Source: Euwallacea fornicatus
Lineage: Eukaryota > Arthropoda > Insecta > Coleoptera > Curculionidae
DNA length: 64,000 bases
Direction of reading: 5' to 3'
Assembly (NCBI RefSeq): GCF_040115645.1
Contig: NC_089545.1
Location: forward strand, 4,588,001-4,652,000
The notes beneath the pieces are model-generated. The model had not been told where the DNA came from. It searched no databases and saw only the letters and a list, made by a program, of their open reading frames with translations. Positions 24,497 through 36,504 of the stretch are shown in pieces (position 1 is the first letter of the stretch; each line of letters opens with the position of its first letter). The translations under genes and the position numbers were made by a program.

Positions 24497-25637
24497 TATA
24501 CAGGGTGATTCATTAGGAATGGGACATGGCAAAACCCAAGATAGAGGATTCCATCATTGTACGTTTCAGACTTATAGTGTTAAAAGTTGAAATTTTATTT
24601 TAAAATTCCTTAATTACTTTTTGTGTTTCCACAGCATCAACGGGAAACTTGGTACACTTAGGTTTTGTAAGATGGCAAGTAAGAATTTTGATATATTTTT
24701 TATGTAGCTCCTTTTTCTATTATGTTAAATTTTCAACCGTCCGTTGTTCCGAAAGATTCCCCATTTTATACCATTTTACACTTCACGAAAAACATTTACA
24801 AGCAAGTACTTTTTTACGGTGGTACAGTTTCTTGAGTTTACCTTACCTTTAGAAGAGTGAGGGATATGTCAGTTATTCAAAAACCACTTGCACAGAGAAA
24901 AGCTGTATTTGTAAAAATTGAAAAACATTTCAAAACAAAACACCTTAAGTTACAAATATTGTTCAAAATGCCCTCCTTGTTGACATAAACACTACGTACG
25001 CCTCTAAAGAATGGTCCGGATGGCGCAACGAATATCTCCTGCCCTCTCACCTATTTGAACACAATCTGCACGGATTGTTTATTCAAGTTCTTCAACTGTG
25101 TTCACGTTATCTTTGTACACAAGTGTTTTTAACGTATCCCAAGTTTTTTGCAAATACAACATTTCTCTGTGCAAGTGGTTTTCAATAACTGACACCTCCT
25201 TCACTCTTTTACATGTAATGTAAACTCAAGAACCCGTACCACGGTAAAAAGGTTGTAGATGTTTTTCGTGGAGTGTAAAATGGTATGAAATGCAGAACCT
25301 TTTGGAGCAGTGGACAATTAAAAAGTTAACAAAAAAAAAAGAAATAACAAAATTTGACTTTTAGACCTCTGAAAAGTCAGCAAATTGCACACAAGATGAA
25401 CTGGCAATAGTCGTTTAAAATAAGAAATTTAAGTGCATTTTTTTGTAGCGGCAACGCCAAGGAAGATGCGGAGGCATTTAAGTTACAAAAGACGACGAAC
25501 CCTCAAAAATAAAAAAATGCAATTTCAGCAAAATGGGCCGAGTTTTCCGAACTATCCTACCTCATGTTTTTGATGGGATTTGATTCGTAGAACCACCTCT
25601 TGAAGCTTGTCTAGATAGTTTAGTGACACCCTGTATA
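24497..25637. mobile_element. Nested foldback element with internal long inverted repeat
   Basis: The ends are perfect inverted copies: TATACAGGGTG at 24497-24507 and CACCCTGTATA at 25627-25637, enclosing 1141 bp. Inside is a separate, much longer inverted repeat, about 24741-24917 against about 25147-25319. It shares blocks such as CATTTTACACT with CACGAAAAACAT, TTCTTGAGTTTAC and CACTTGCACAGAGAAA. The arms just inside the termini are not alike, so the outer ends and the inner repeat probably belong to different insertion events. The loop between the inner arms contains a transposase C-terminal relic (separate entry). Confidence 0.7.
24950..25165 (-). pseudogene. Mariner-superfamily transposase, C-terminal relic
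   Basis: Read on the minus strand, the loop of the foldback element translates, with stops and frame slips, to a pattern like the end of IS630/Tc1/mariner-type transposases. A WDTLKTLVYKD then NTVEELE segment corresponds to the LKSxVYxxxPxTxEEL block, then a C-x5-R-like region and a final GGHFEQYL close to the family's GGHFExL ending. It cannot encode a working enzyme. It shows what kind of element the foldback captured or grew from. Confidence 0.55.
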
Positions 25638-25683
25638 GAAATCAGCAGAGCAGATATCCTGCAGGAGTGTTATTCGTATCACT

Positions 25684-25724
25684 CCAAAATCCATCGGTGT
25701 CATATCAGGGGAAACAGGTGGCGA
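25684..25724 (-). pseudogene. Transposase catalytic-motif fragment
   Basis: The minus strand reads PPVSPDMTPMDFG, matching the PPRSPDLTPLDFF motif around the last catalytic residue of mariner-superfamily DDE/D transposases. It lies just outside the right end of the foldback element. Only this short piece is recognisable. Confidence 0.45.
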
Positions 25725-26059
25725 ACAAAAAAGTACGCAAATGTAATCTTTCACGAGTACAAAGTCCCCCAAAATACATCTTAAACGCCATAAATGTCAT
25801 CTAAGGGATAATAATTCAATTACGTTGAAAGCGTGATGAGAATGATTATAAAAGGGTAAAGAAAGTATGTAAAGAGGGAGCGGAGAGCGTTAAAATTTAA
25901 GGGAGTAAATTTAACATTTTCCTTGGGGACAGCACGTAAGCCACTATTTTTCAGTGGAATAAACGCGAAATGGAGTGGAATTTTAACCTTTTTTCTAAAT
26001 TTAAGTTAAAAAGAAATGAGAGCTCGGAAGACGTTACCTCAATTTACTTTTGCGTTACT
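25725..26059. other. Non-coding flank
   Basis: No exon or repeat recognised. The sequence becomes purine-rich (runs of GGGAGCGGAGAG type near 25874) before the GC-rich island. Confidence 0.3.
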
Positions 26060-26290
26060 ACCGAGTTAGTCGGTCCGCCGTCTCTTATTCTTCGGAAGAA
26101 GAAAACAGTGACGCGAAGCAGTGGCGGCAGTGGCAGAAGAAATGGGGGGCGTCCTGCGACACAGGTGCCCGATCTAGGCCAGCTCCGATTGTGGGGATGT
26201 AGGCCGGCTATATACCGCAGGCAGAAGAGCTGGCCCGCAGTTTTTTCAGGTGTACCGCTGATAGTGTTCCGTCCATTTTACCTAGAAGGT
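26060..26290 (+). promoter_or_regulatory. GC-rich island with candidate first exon
   Basis: This is the most G+C-rich stretch in the window. It contains CTATATA near 26208, a TTTTTTCAGG-type initiator-like sequence about 35 bp later, and an excellent donor AAG|GTAAGT at 26289. A second donor, CG|GTAAGT, follows at about 26470. An open frame of 166 codons runs from 25970 to 26470 but has no recognisable domain and continues through the first donor. I read this as a possible promoter plus 5' UTR exon on the plus strand. The nearest downstream plus-strand gene is the C-type lectin, whose first coding exon has its own acceptor, but a 15-kb intron would be needed. A non-coding RNA promoter is equally possible. 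Confidence 0.3.
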
Positions 26291-28093
26291 AAGTCACTCA
26301 TCTTCATCTTCAATTTTTATTTTGTCTTTGTAACTCCCTACGTATCCGTCTTCAGTTTCTTTAGAAACGAATATTACAATGTTATTCGCGGCAGTAATAT
26401 AAGGGTCATAAGTCATCATGTATCTAGTGTAACTGCAGTTGGATTACATACGTGGGAGAAAGAACGGTAAGTGGTTTTGAAGGGTTAAATGGAGCATTTG
26501 CGGTAATTTGGGCAACTGAAGAAATTTAAACATGAAACCGAAAATTCATTCAAAGGGCACTGTGAAAAGAAAGTTAAAACGGCTTTGGATGCATCAGTTT
26601 GTCTAGGTCTCGAATAGATTATTTTTTCCGGTGCTGGTATCCGTTTTGCTATTTATGAATGTTGACTTTCTTAATTTAATAATAAAAATAAATGTTAAGT
26701 TACGACAAAGTAATTACCTAATTCCCTCTCGTATCTAACGCGAACTAAAATTCCTACAAGTAACGATATTTCAAATCAATAATTTCATAATACAGATTTC
26801 ATAATTCAGAAATCCATATATTGACATTACGTAGAGTTTATCTCATATGATCATTAGTGGCACGGATGGTTTACGAAGAATACACATGAGGTATTGAACA
26901 TATACCAATAAATTTTGGGCTCACAACGGATCAATGAAGATATTTGCAGATCGATCGACATGCAGAACTTTTTGAGTCCTGCACGTGCAACTGAATGAGC
27001 AACATTAAATTTTTCATCCTTGTGGTATTATAGTCTCCGAAGTTTTACAGCATCAAATCAAGAAATGCTTAGAACAGATTCATCACAATGAAATGAGGAT
27101 AAAATAATCACGAAATTAAAGTCGGCAATTATTTATTTCCGAGAAACAGAGCGTCAGATTTACAATGATTTCTCAACGATTTCCTACAGTTCATGCGATA
27201 TTTACGCAACAGAAGTTTTAAATATACAATGCATTTCAACATATACACACCATTCATTCGCCTTAAGTGCTAAATTTCAGTTAAACACCTAAATAACACT
27301 ATCAGAAAATTGAACATCTAGAAGGGCAAATCAAATTAACAATATTTTTTGGACAACTTTTCTTGGAATGTTTTCATTGTCACACCTAATCAAATATGAG
27401 TTTTAATAAAAATAAAAATTTCTGCTATGATCACATCAAAAAACCAATAGAATCTGGTGATAATGATATATTAGATTCTTGGCCTATAATTTCTAAAATT
27501 TTTTTCTAAGAAAGGTGCTATGTAGAGTGATAATTGCCTTGTGATTCAGGTTGGAACATAAAGGCTAAAATTGGCCATGACGAAGAACAATCAATCAAGC
27601 AATTCAGTTACCGAGGAATCATCAATACAGTCAACATATTTTCATTTCAATACACCATAATTTCTGAGAGAATTTCACCCATCTTTCAAATTTAATATTT
27701 CAACAATGCAATGCTATTTTCTCATTTTTCAGCCAAACCAATTACTGGCCAATTACAACTGTAATTTGCATTAGTATAATGATCGTGATGATTTCCCTGG
27801 TATTGTGGCGGTATTCTTCAAGGATGTGATTCATGAAGTTCTCTTCATGCAAGTTAAACTGAACGAGTACAAACAGTACACGAGTGCTTAATTGGCATTC
27901 ATGTAAACTTACCAAAAATTACTCATAATTTTTGTTGTATTTATTGTTATTCTGTGTAGATCTGCAATAGAACTAACAACAGTTTATATTCAAAAAATTT
28001 CACGAGTCGAGAAAAATTATGATCCATTTGTAATAGAACATTACAGGTTGTTCTCTAAACATGTGCATGTCCTGAATCCCTTCATCTCCGAAA
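26291..28093. other. Gene-poor A+T-rich DNA
   Basis: No exon with family resemblance on either strand and no named repeat. Confidence 0.35.
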
Positions 28094-28823
28094 TATAGGG
28101 TGTTAAAAAAAGTCTGGTGTTTTCGAAGGGCTTTGGCTATCACTTATGAGAAGATTGGATTCATGTATCCTAGTTCGCGGCAGTTATTAGGTATATATGT
28201 TATTTTTGCACTTCAAAATGTAATTATCCTTATTATTTTCATATAAAGTTATGTTTGAGTGCGAAGTGCTTTGAGGCTCTAGACCGAGCTCTTTATGCCA
28301 ATGGCATCCTTTATCGCCAAGTAAAATTTCAACATATCAAAGTTCAAAAGACTTTTAGGCATTTATGAAAACAGAGAATGTGGCTTACGAGTCGATAAAG
28401 TCTGAAATGTTGATTAGAAAAACATGGTAATCTCTAAGAATTTTATGACGTCCAAATGAATCTTTTTCTTTTCTGAACCTCCCTATTGTCGATCAATGGT
28501 GCCAGCGTTCGTAACTTTATTTGATTGGTACTATAAAAAATGCAAACGATTAGGTGATTCGATGGTTTGTGGTTAAAAATTCTAATGTAGAAAATGATAT
28601 TGACGTAGTAACATTCTATGCAGTACAATGAATTGACGAACCACGCACAGCATGACTGATTTTTTCTGACATACGATATTAGAGAATTTACACAAAAAAT
28701 TGCTTATTTTCTCAAATTGCTAAAAGTCAATCTCTACATTGAACGTTGTTATAAGAGGATCTTTGCTATAGCAGACGATGGTGCCAATGCAGGATCATTA
28801 AAAAAGTTGGAGTACCCTGTATA
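28094..28823. mobile_element. Putative TIR element (TATAGGGTG / ACCCTGTATA)
   Basis: The left end TATAGGGTGTTAAAAAAAG and the right end AAAAAAGTTGGAGTACCCTGTATA share an inverted TAnAGGGT core plus an A-rich inner block, about 730 bp apart. The left end also resembles a solo end near 54830. Inner sequence is non-coding. The pairing of ends is weaker than for the other elements. Confidence 0.4.
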
Positions 28824-30479
28824 TATCTTTACATATCGAATCCCAACTAGGTCTACTCAATATTAAAGAAAAACACATTTTGTTTTGGAATCGAGTTGGT
28901 TGAGAATTTTTAAAAATTTTTTCGTTATTAAAAAAAAAACAGCAAATTTCAGCACTTCCTTCTCACTAAATATTTAGGTTTCTCATATTTATTATATCAA
29001 AATTGTGTACTCATTACAGTAGTACAATATGTAGCAGAAACTTCGACTGTAAATTCGCAAATTAAAATGTGAAGGCACCCACATAATATTTTACGGCTGA
29101 TCTAAAATAATCTTGTGTTTGTTGCCTACAAATGGATATTATGCAATTAGCAATTTCCATTGCGAATATGTCACATGCATAAATTTCACTGATTCCCGCC
29201 ACGTTTGTTAGACTCCTAAATATCAGGTGTTCCGCTAAAATCATTCTTGTTTAACACCAAAAAATTCATTTAACGAGTAGAAGCAGTAACTTTAATGGTC
29301 GCTGAAGCTCTAAAGATACGTTGCTCCACACTAATAAAAACAAATTTGTGCTTTTTTCTTCTAATTCCTTCCTCATGAAGCAAAATAAAAAAAAACACGC
29401 ACGAAACTCATTATGAATTTTTCGCATTATTTTGTGCAACTCCCCTCATCTTAAGGCATCTCGCTCCACTCATATCGCAGAGTCCCCTCGTTACAGAAAA
29501 CAATACATTTCCTAACTGGTTATATAAATTCTATTTTATTCCTATAAAAAGTATTGATTATCAATCGTCATTGTTAGTAAATTTATTCTTCAAATATCTA
29601 TTTTCTCGCCTGCGGCTCGTGCGCAAATGTAATTTATAGGAAATGACTAGATTTTGATGAGCTTTGTATAATATATTATTATAATGATTTATTATCCAAT
29701 TCGTTTCCTATTTATAAGTTGACACTTGAATACATGGTGAAATTTCACATATTCAAAAAAAAAACATTACGAGTAAGTTCGCGTTTAGAAACGAACATTA
29801 TTTAAGGATCAACTTATTTCAATAGAGGACATTTATTCAGGAAGATTTTTATTTTAGTATATGATATAAATTAAACTTAATTTCTTGCTATTTGAAAGTA
29901 AATTAATCTAAGAAATTCATTAGATTCCTACATATTTTTAAATAGGCTCGAAATTTTCGCTTATTTCCCGTCTTAGGCTAGGTTATTTTAATTAGAAAAC
30001 CGTTTTTATACTTGTACCGTTCCCTAACGTGTAACCGGTTACTCAAAATAAAAAAAAATTAAACTAATAACAGTTATCAGACACAAATTCGTGCAGTGTT
30101 TGTTAAATGTTTAATCTCCAAAATTAAAATTTCACTTCGGGAATTCGTTACGGGTGAAACTGATGATAATCGGTTCCGTCTGCTTCGTACGTATTTTACG
30201 CTTGTGGAATACGTAATGCACACATTTTCCATTAAGCTCTCGATTTCATAGAATGTTTGATGATTATTTGGATGTGACATGAAAGTTATTGTTTATTGGG
30301 TAACTGTGAACAGTACCAATCATAGGAAAGTTCTCACTTTTCATTTAAAGGTGCCTGGTTGCTAATGCAAGTTGATCAACATTTCGAATTTCCGATCAGT
30401 TCCTGCCTTTGAAGACAATGGTGGTTTTGTCGACCTAATCTGAATTAAACAAGAGGAATAATGGGAGTATTTACGGAAA
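28824..30479. other. Gene-poor A+T-rich DNA
   Basis: Open frames are short and without features. No repeat recognised. Confidence 0.35.
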
Positions 30480-30940
30480 ATTATACAGAGTGGCGGAAGA
30501 AACGATCGCACCCCTGTTTATTTAGAAAAACAGAACGCCCAAACACGACAATTCCGATTTCTAGGGGACGTCGCACTGAAATTCCGTTATAAGGGATGAT
30601 TCCTAAAAAAGATACTATTACATGTTTTGTAACTAGTTCAACCATTTTGATTCAAATGGCTTTCGTACTCAAATGTTATTTTATTATTTATAAGGTTGTG
30701 TTATTAACGCAGATTACCGTTTCCATGAATATGTTAATCTTCTGTAATTTGCAACAATGCACACCTAAAATAACGATTTGTACTGATTTGGAACGATCGA
30801 AGATGTGTCCGTATAGGACATGCTACACCTAATTTATTAAAAATATCATGGCGACGAGAAATATTACGTAAAACCGATGAGTTCTAAGTAAAAAACAAAA
30901 GTGTAACATAGTATCACCTCTATGAATTACCCTGTATAAT
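30480..30940. mobile_element. Small MITE (ATTATACAGnGT ends)
   Basis: The left end ATTATACAGAGTGGCGGAAG and right end ACCCTGTATAAT form short terminal inverted repeats around 461 bp of non-coding sequence. Part of the same TACAGGGTG-type group as the other elements here, but with different inner sequence. Confidence 0.55.
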
Positions 30941-33513
30941 CAAGTTTTAGTGAAAAGAATATCTCCTTTACAAATAACTTGTCGTGTCCAGGCATTTCTT
31001 TCAAAACCACCAGGACCCAGACAATCGTAAATAGGGGTGCGACATTTTTCGTTGGCCCGATTTGCATGGATGGAACCCCTTGAGTGGCGATTAACTCGTA
31101 ACATTTTAAAATGAAAAAAAAATGTGTAAATAATGAGTGTTGGGTGCGTGCAATGATTACGCATTACGTTAGAACAAACCAATCTCAGTTAGATGAATAA
31201 TTAATTATCTGCTTGCATGTGCATATCTAAGAATTTTTAAAAACCCTTTAAATATTAAATTGACCACCAACAGGTATAAGTTATGAAGACATAGACCTCC
31301 TTCGCAATTGTCCAATACGCAAATCATGTAGTTGGTACTTTTGTAAATTATGTAATAATTGAATGCAGAAGCACGTGATACGAGGTCAATCTGGTATGGT
31401 GTGCAATGCGGCATCATGTGATCATTTGTCTTCAGGAGGAAAGTTGTATTGCTCATTAATTTCAAGTTGATTGGTAAGATGATGCTAATTAATCCAAGGC
31501 AAAAGCAAGAAAACACATAGTTAGCAGTTTTATAGTCGATTGCTCATTTTGTTAAGTAGGTACCGATAGAAAATTGGTTCATCAAAAGGAAATAATGATG
31601 GCTATTGCATCTTCTATTAGACTTTTTCAGGTACAGTTTCATAATTAATTCACGTATCACTTACTCATATCTGGAAGACGTAATAACCCAAGTATATGCA
31701 TATGTCTACCATTGTGAGATCTGTATTATTGACCAGACAGCTTATTATTCTTGCGATTGTTCCTTATTATTTAGTACTCACCTATTACCTATGCGTTATC
31801 TTGCAGTTCACCTTTACGTCGTATTTTAGGAATGTACGTGGTAAAATCAAAGAAAGTGCATAATATATGCACTTTCTATCATTTTATACTTTTTTGGAAA
31901 AGGTTTCCTGGTAACGATACATCATTAGTAGAAAATGCAGATTCTTACATTAAAAATTCTTGTAATTTTTAAGAGAAATGAATAGTTAAATTTACATGCA
32001 TGTAATCGACCATCTATTACTTACCTCAAATCAATGTTTTTAAATGATGACATGACTCAGTTCAAAAACTGTCGTTCATTAGTGATTGCGACGAGGAATT
32101 TACATGACATTTCACAGATTTTGCTTGATAATTGTATTTCATACAATTTAGCTCTCTTAATTTTGGCTCTTCTAAACATTTTTTTAAAATTAAATATTTA
32201 GCATTTTTTTAAACACGAAATAATTTGTTAACGTGGGTTTGCGTCAAATGGACCATTGTTGAATTAATATATCATCACTTTACGAGCTTTGTTACTCAAC
32301 TGATGACCTGCCGGTGAAACGGCCCATATGGGCCGAAGGTAATTAAAAATTTGAATTAAACAATAATTTTTGTAGACGAAACCGTGTAAGCATGATTTAA
32401 ATAATGGTTAAATTTAATTATCAGCGCAATTTATTGCTGCAATAATTGCGACCTCAAGTGGCGTCTTAGAGATTTATGCTACAAGAAATGCGAGATTCTT
32501 TAGGTACTCATTAAGAAGGTGAGGAAACTCCTGCAACATTTTGCAATTTTTATCAACTCGTGTAAACTAATTAGATACTCTCTTAAAAACAATAATTAAC
32601 ATTTAGGTTTGGGAAACATTCACGCAAATAGTAATTATATGCACCGCTATTGAGATAGTATGAATGCAATACGCTTTTAACTGACTTGAATGAGTGTATT
32701 TCACTTTTTATTAGGCTCAAAGCTTTAAGTACGTTAATATGATTATAAATTATTGACATTAGTATACAGTTTGGCCAAGTTTAAAAACAGTTAGTACCAA
32801 ATGTCGAGAACCGAATGATTGATGTGCCATTAAATCTAAAAAGCGTTTCATGTAATTACTCAAAGATTCTGTACCTTGTCAATATTAATCGTTTTGCGAT
32901 GATCTCAGCTGAAGCATTTTTCAAAAAGAATATTTGCTTTGCCTGGTAATCCCCGAAAAAAAGACCAATCGGATCTTGCAAGACGGAGAGTCTCTAATTT
33001 GCACGAATTTGGGTCGAACAATAAATGCGCTAAAAGCGTTAGCAAACAATCTTAAATTATCGAAAAAGTAGCTGAGAATGGAAATAGTCAATAACAATAA
33101 ATAATGTCAGGTCATCTGCATTGTGTTGCCTGCTAAATTGAAATCATCAGTTGCATTCAACTAGCGTTGCGTAATTTCGCAATTTTGTAGTTAACTGGGC
33201 TGAGATAATAAAGGTAGTGTGAGAACCAGAAATTACTTCAGATCCATCATTCGTGGTTTTATGTTGAAGTCTAATAATACGTGATATCTTTGAAAGTTTT
33301 GGAACACGAAATTGCAAACAACAGTTGCAAATTACATCAGCTCTTCCATTTATGTGATTAACATGGGTTTGTGGTTGATATTTGGTTAAGGTTAATAGGA
33401 AATTGTTTATTTGAGCTTTACGTTATTAATATTGATAAAGAACAGATGATTCTTTAAATTTCCAGCTCATAGCGGTAGTCTAGTTTACTGAGCGGTTCAA
33501 TGGAAATTATGCG
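30941..33513. other. Gene-poor DNA; one retroelement-like hairpin
   Basis: No supported exon. At 32299-32338 a CTGATGA...GAAAC segment leads into a perfect 16-bp palindrome CGGCCCATATGGGCCG (32320-32335). A minus-strand open frame at 30940-31182 has a Cys- and Gly-containing stretch but I cannot assign it. Confidence 0.35.
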
Positions 33514-33612
33514 GGAAGATGCATTGGACGCCATAGTCTCATAAAACGGCCTCCCGGCAGCCCAGATTTAACATCTCCGCGTTTAAAAAGTAAATGTTTC
33601 TTAAACTATTGA
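33514..33612 (+). pseudogene. Mariner-superfamily transposase fragment
   Basis: The plus strand reads CIGRHSLIKRPPGSPDLTS and then PRLKSKCF before a stop. This lines up with the WIGRxGPIxWPPRSPDLTPLDFFLWGYLKSKVY region of mariner-superfamily transposases, with an internal loss of the DFFLWGY part. The catalytic neighbourhood is deleted, so it is dead. Confidence 0.5.
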
Positions 33613-35737
33613 ATATCGGATTCTTATTTGCAGGACCTTTTACGTAGGAAACGAACTGTATCTCTTAAGATATCTTACCCTCGTCACAGAAAATTTTGTG
33701 TATTAATAATTTGTTAGTGTTCGATTTAAGCGGAGTATAGGAGAAGAAATTAGTTGTGGTTAATGAGCTGTCTCAAAGTATTAACAGCGCTTTACAACCT
33801 TAATGCTTATTTTAATGATTCCCATTAATGCATGATTTTCTATTAATACACGATTTTACGAATTTGATTAGTAGAAAGTATTTCGAGGAAATGCTAGTCA
33901 TGTACATAAAATTGTGAAAACACTTAGAATATAGAAGGTAAATTAATTTGGTATTTCGAAGCTAACCGGACCTTCATTGATAGCCTCGAGATTATAAGTC
34001 AACTGCTTCTCCTCTCAATATCTATGTTGCAATTGCTTCAACTCTCTAGTCGCTTTTTGTCTTTGAGATTTATTCTTCTTAATTATCATCAGAGTGTTCT
34101 TTCTATGGTTTAATTCGATGCCACTTTTCATCTTTAATTCTTTGATGGAAAACTCCGTTGAACATTAATAATTTTTGCATGAAAACCATTAATCTTGACC
34201 ATTCTACCGAATTCTTCGAGAAACTCACAATTCTTAATCGCAATATCTAGATTAGCAGGTCAGTGCCAAGGCCGAAACCTGATGTGCATGGGAAGTAAGC
34301 TTTTACCCACACGACCAGCTAATGTAAACACATGTTCGAGTAAAAGATGTCGCAAAGATCAATATATGAACAAAATACGGTTTAATGGCTTGTCCGTATT
34401 TTTCTGCCAAAGAGCTTTCTCTGAAGAAGCTTGGTGAGATGGGAGATTCACTTCGGCAACTCATGGAGTATTAATCGATTCCACTTAATCATTTAATGTT
34501 TTTATACGGGAAAACATAATAGACAAGGAAAATTTCCATTATTTTTCAACAAAATTTAGCAAACAATAGAATCATAATGCAATGCCCGGTAATTGCATGT
34601 GGCAACGATAAACTGTACACAAATTCCTCTTTTCAGGCCGGATACTTTCATCATTATTTTCCATTTTGGGTGTTATATAAATTACCGTTTAGTACTAGAA
34701 TATGTGACATGTGCAGTTTAGTGAAAATCATCACAAGATGCAACGGTTTCACAACGAAACATAACAAAACGGTCTTAAATGTTAACATCACTTTATTCCT
34801 TTGCCGCTTATGTTCGTTCATTGAATGTCTCGTGATACGTTTATTGCAATAGTGAGAGTGCGTTTGTTAACCTTTTGAATTTTTTTAAAAATTTACATTT
34901 CCCAATCCTTCAACTATTTTGATATTAAACGATTCGGAATTATTGCTAATGAAACTGACGAACCAGAAAATGCAGTAGTAACTGTTGATTTAAAGATGAT
35001 ACACGGACTTCCAACAGCCAACCGCTTTGTCAGTTAAAGTAATGTGGAAACGTTGGGAAATAAAAACTCTTTCCTTGGCTCAAAAGAGTTTGCAAGAATC
35101 CTAATAGTCCATTAAGGACCTACGATTGGGAAAATTTTCTAATAGGCAGTCAGTCTATTCAAATGAGAAAAACGTGACCGCAATGGCATTTAAATTGGAC
35201 CTAATTGCTGGTTACTAGTGACCGAGAATTGCCTTTATACTTCCTAACCAATTCAAAAATATAAAGTGATAAAATGCACGAGGAACCTAATCAAACAAGG
35301 AACTGATTAAACACTTCGATTTAACACGAAATTGTAAGAACAGAACAATGACTTGGAGTCTCATTACGTTATTTATAATAACCAGTTTCTCTTCGTTCAA
35401 TATAACTTTCTCATAGCGCAAATAAAATTGCCGCATTTAAAGCTTCGAACCGCTAAAACACAACAAAAGGCGAGGCAAGTGAAAACGACACTTAAAAGAC
35501 ACTTATTAGAAAAGTTAGTGGCTTTTAAATGTTTTCCACATGGTATGGATAAAAATCGAATTTATTTGAAAACGTTACCCAATGGTAATACGTTGAGCTT
35601 TGACCTGAAAACTCGCTTCCTTTCGATGGAGTACTTGGATCAAATTTTTATTTTACCTAGTATCATAAGTATCGAAACTAGTGATATATTTTTACAATCT
35701 GTAGATTGAATTCGGGGATATAAACTGGCTAGGCACA
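33613..35737. other. Gene-poor A+T-rich DNA
   Basis: A 118-codon open frame at 35353-35709 is Lys-rich and unrecognised, with no splice or start support. I do not call it a gene. Confidence 0.3.
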
Positions 35738-36504
35738 TACAGGGTGCCCCATATTCTACTCTTAACATGGGAATATCTTAAACCGTAAGAGATACACAAT
35801 TGATTAAATGGAGGCAAACTTGCGTTTTTATGAGAGAAATACTTTGCTTTTTAATTTTTTTTTAATTCAGATTACTTCCGGAGATATCCGGGAAGAATCG
35901 ATAACTGTTGTTTGCTGTTTTTTTCTGCTTTAAATTACATAGAAACACTAAAATAGTTTTTCTGATATACAACGTTTCGTTTTCCCAATATCGTCATCAA
36001 CTTTTGGTCAAATAGGGACGTTTTTTTTTGCGAATTAGGCTAGTTATTGATAATTGACAAAAAAACCATGCTGTCACACTTGCCGATTTGTCGATGTGAT
36101 TGTCCAAATCAAAAATATTAATTGTCAGGATTTTGAAAATATGCACATTTTAAACACTGATCATTCATATATTCAAAGAATATTTTTAAAATTAATTTTA
36201 TAAAGACTAATAACAGGAAAATATCATATCTCTGAAAAAAAAAATCATTTTGTAGCGCTGGAAAAAGTGTCTTAAAAGGAGGTTCTCCATTTTCATGTTT
36301 TTATGTAATTTGAGACACACGAAAAAAGAAAATAGCAATTATCGATTATTCGTAATTTTTCTGGAAGTAATCGAAATTTTAAAAAAATTAAAAAGACAAA
36401 GTACTCCTCTCATAAAGAGACAATTTGCCTTCATTTAACTGACTATACATCCCCTACGGTTTCAGAAACCTCTATGTTGAGAATCGAATATGGGACGTCT
36501 TGTA
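35738..36504. mobile_element. TIR element with about 150-bp arms
   Basis: The left end TACAGGGTGCCCCATATTC (35738) and the right end inverted (TACAAGACGTCCCATATTC, ending 36504) start arms that stay alike for about 150 bp, including AAACCGTA, GGCAAA, TTTATGAGAG and ACTTTG blocks. 767 bp in total with no coding capacity. Typical non-autonomous element. Confidence 0.7.

Noticed and set aside
25970..26470. 166-codon open frame
   Set aside because: Runs through a strong GTAAGT donor and has low-complexity Gly/Arg and Phe-rich parts; I treat the locus as a possible untranslated first exon instead.
32299..32340. Active hammerhead ribozyme
   Set aside because: The required UH cleavage position after stem III is missing and stem II does not pair in the standard register.
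35353..35709. 118-codon plus-strand open frame
   Set aside because: No ATG-supported start, no family resemblance, next to a transposon end.
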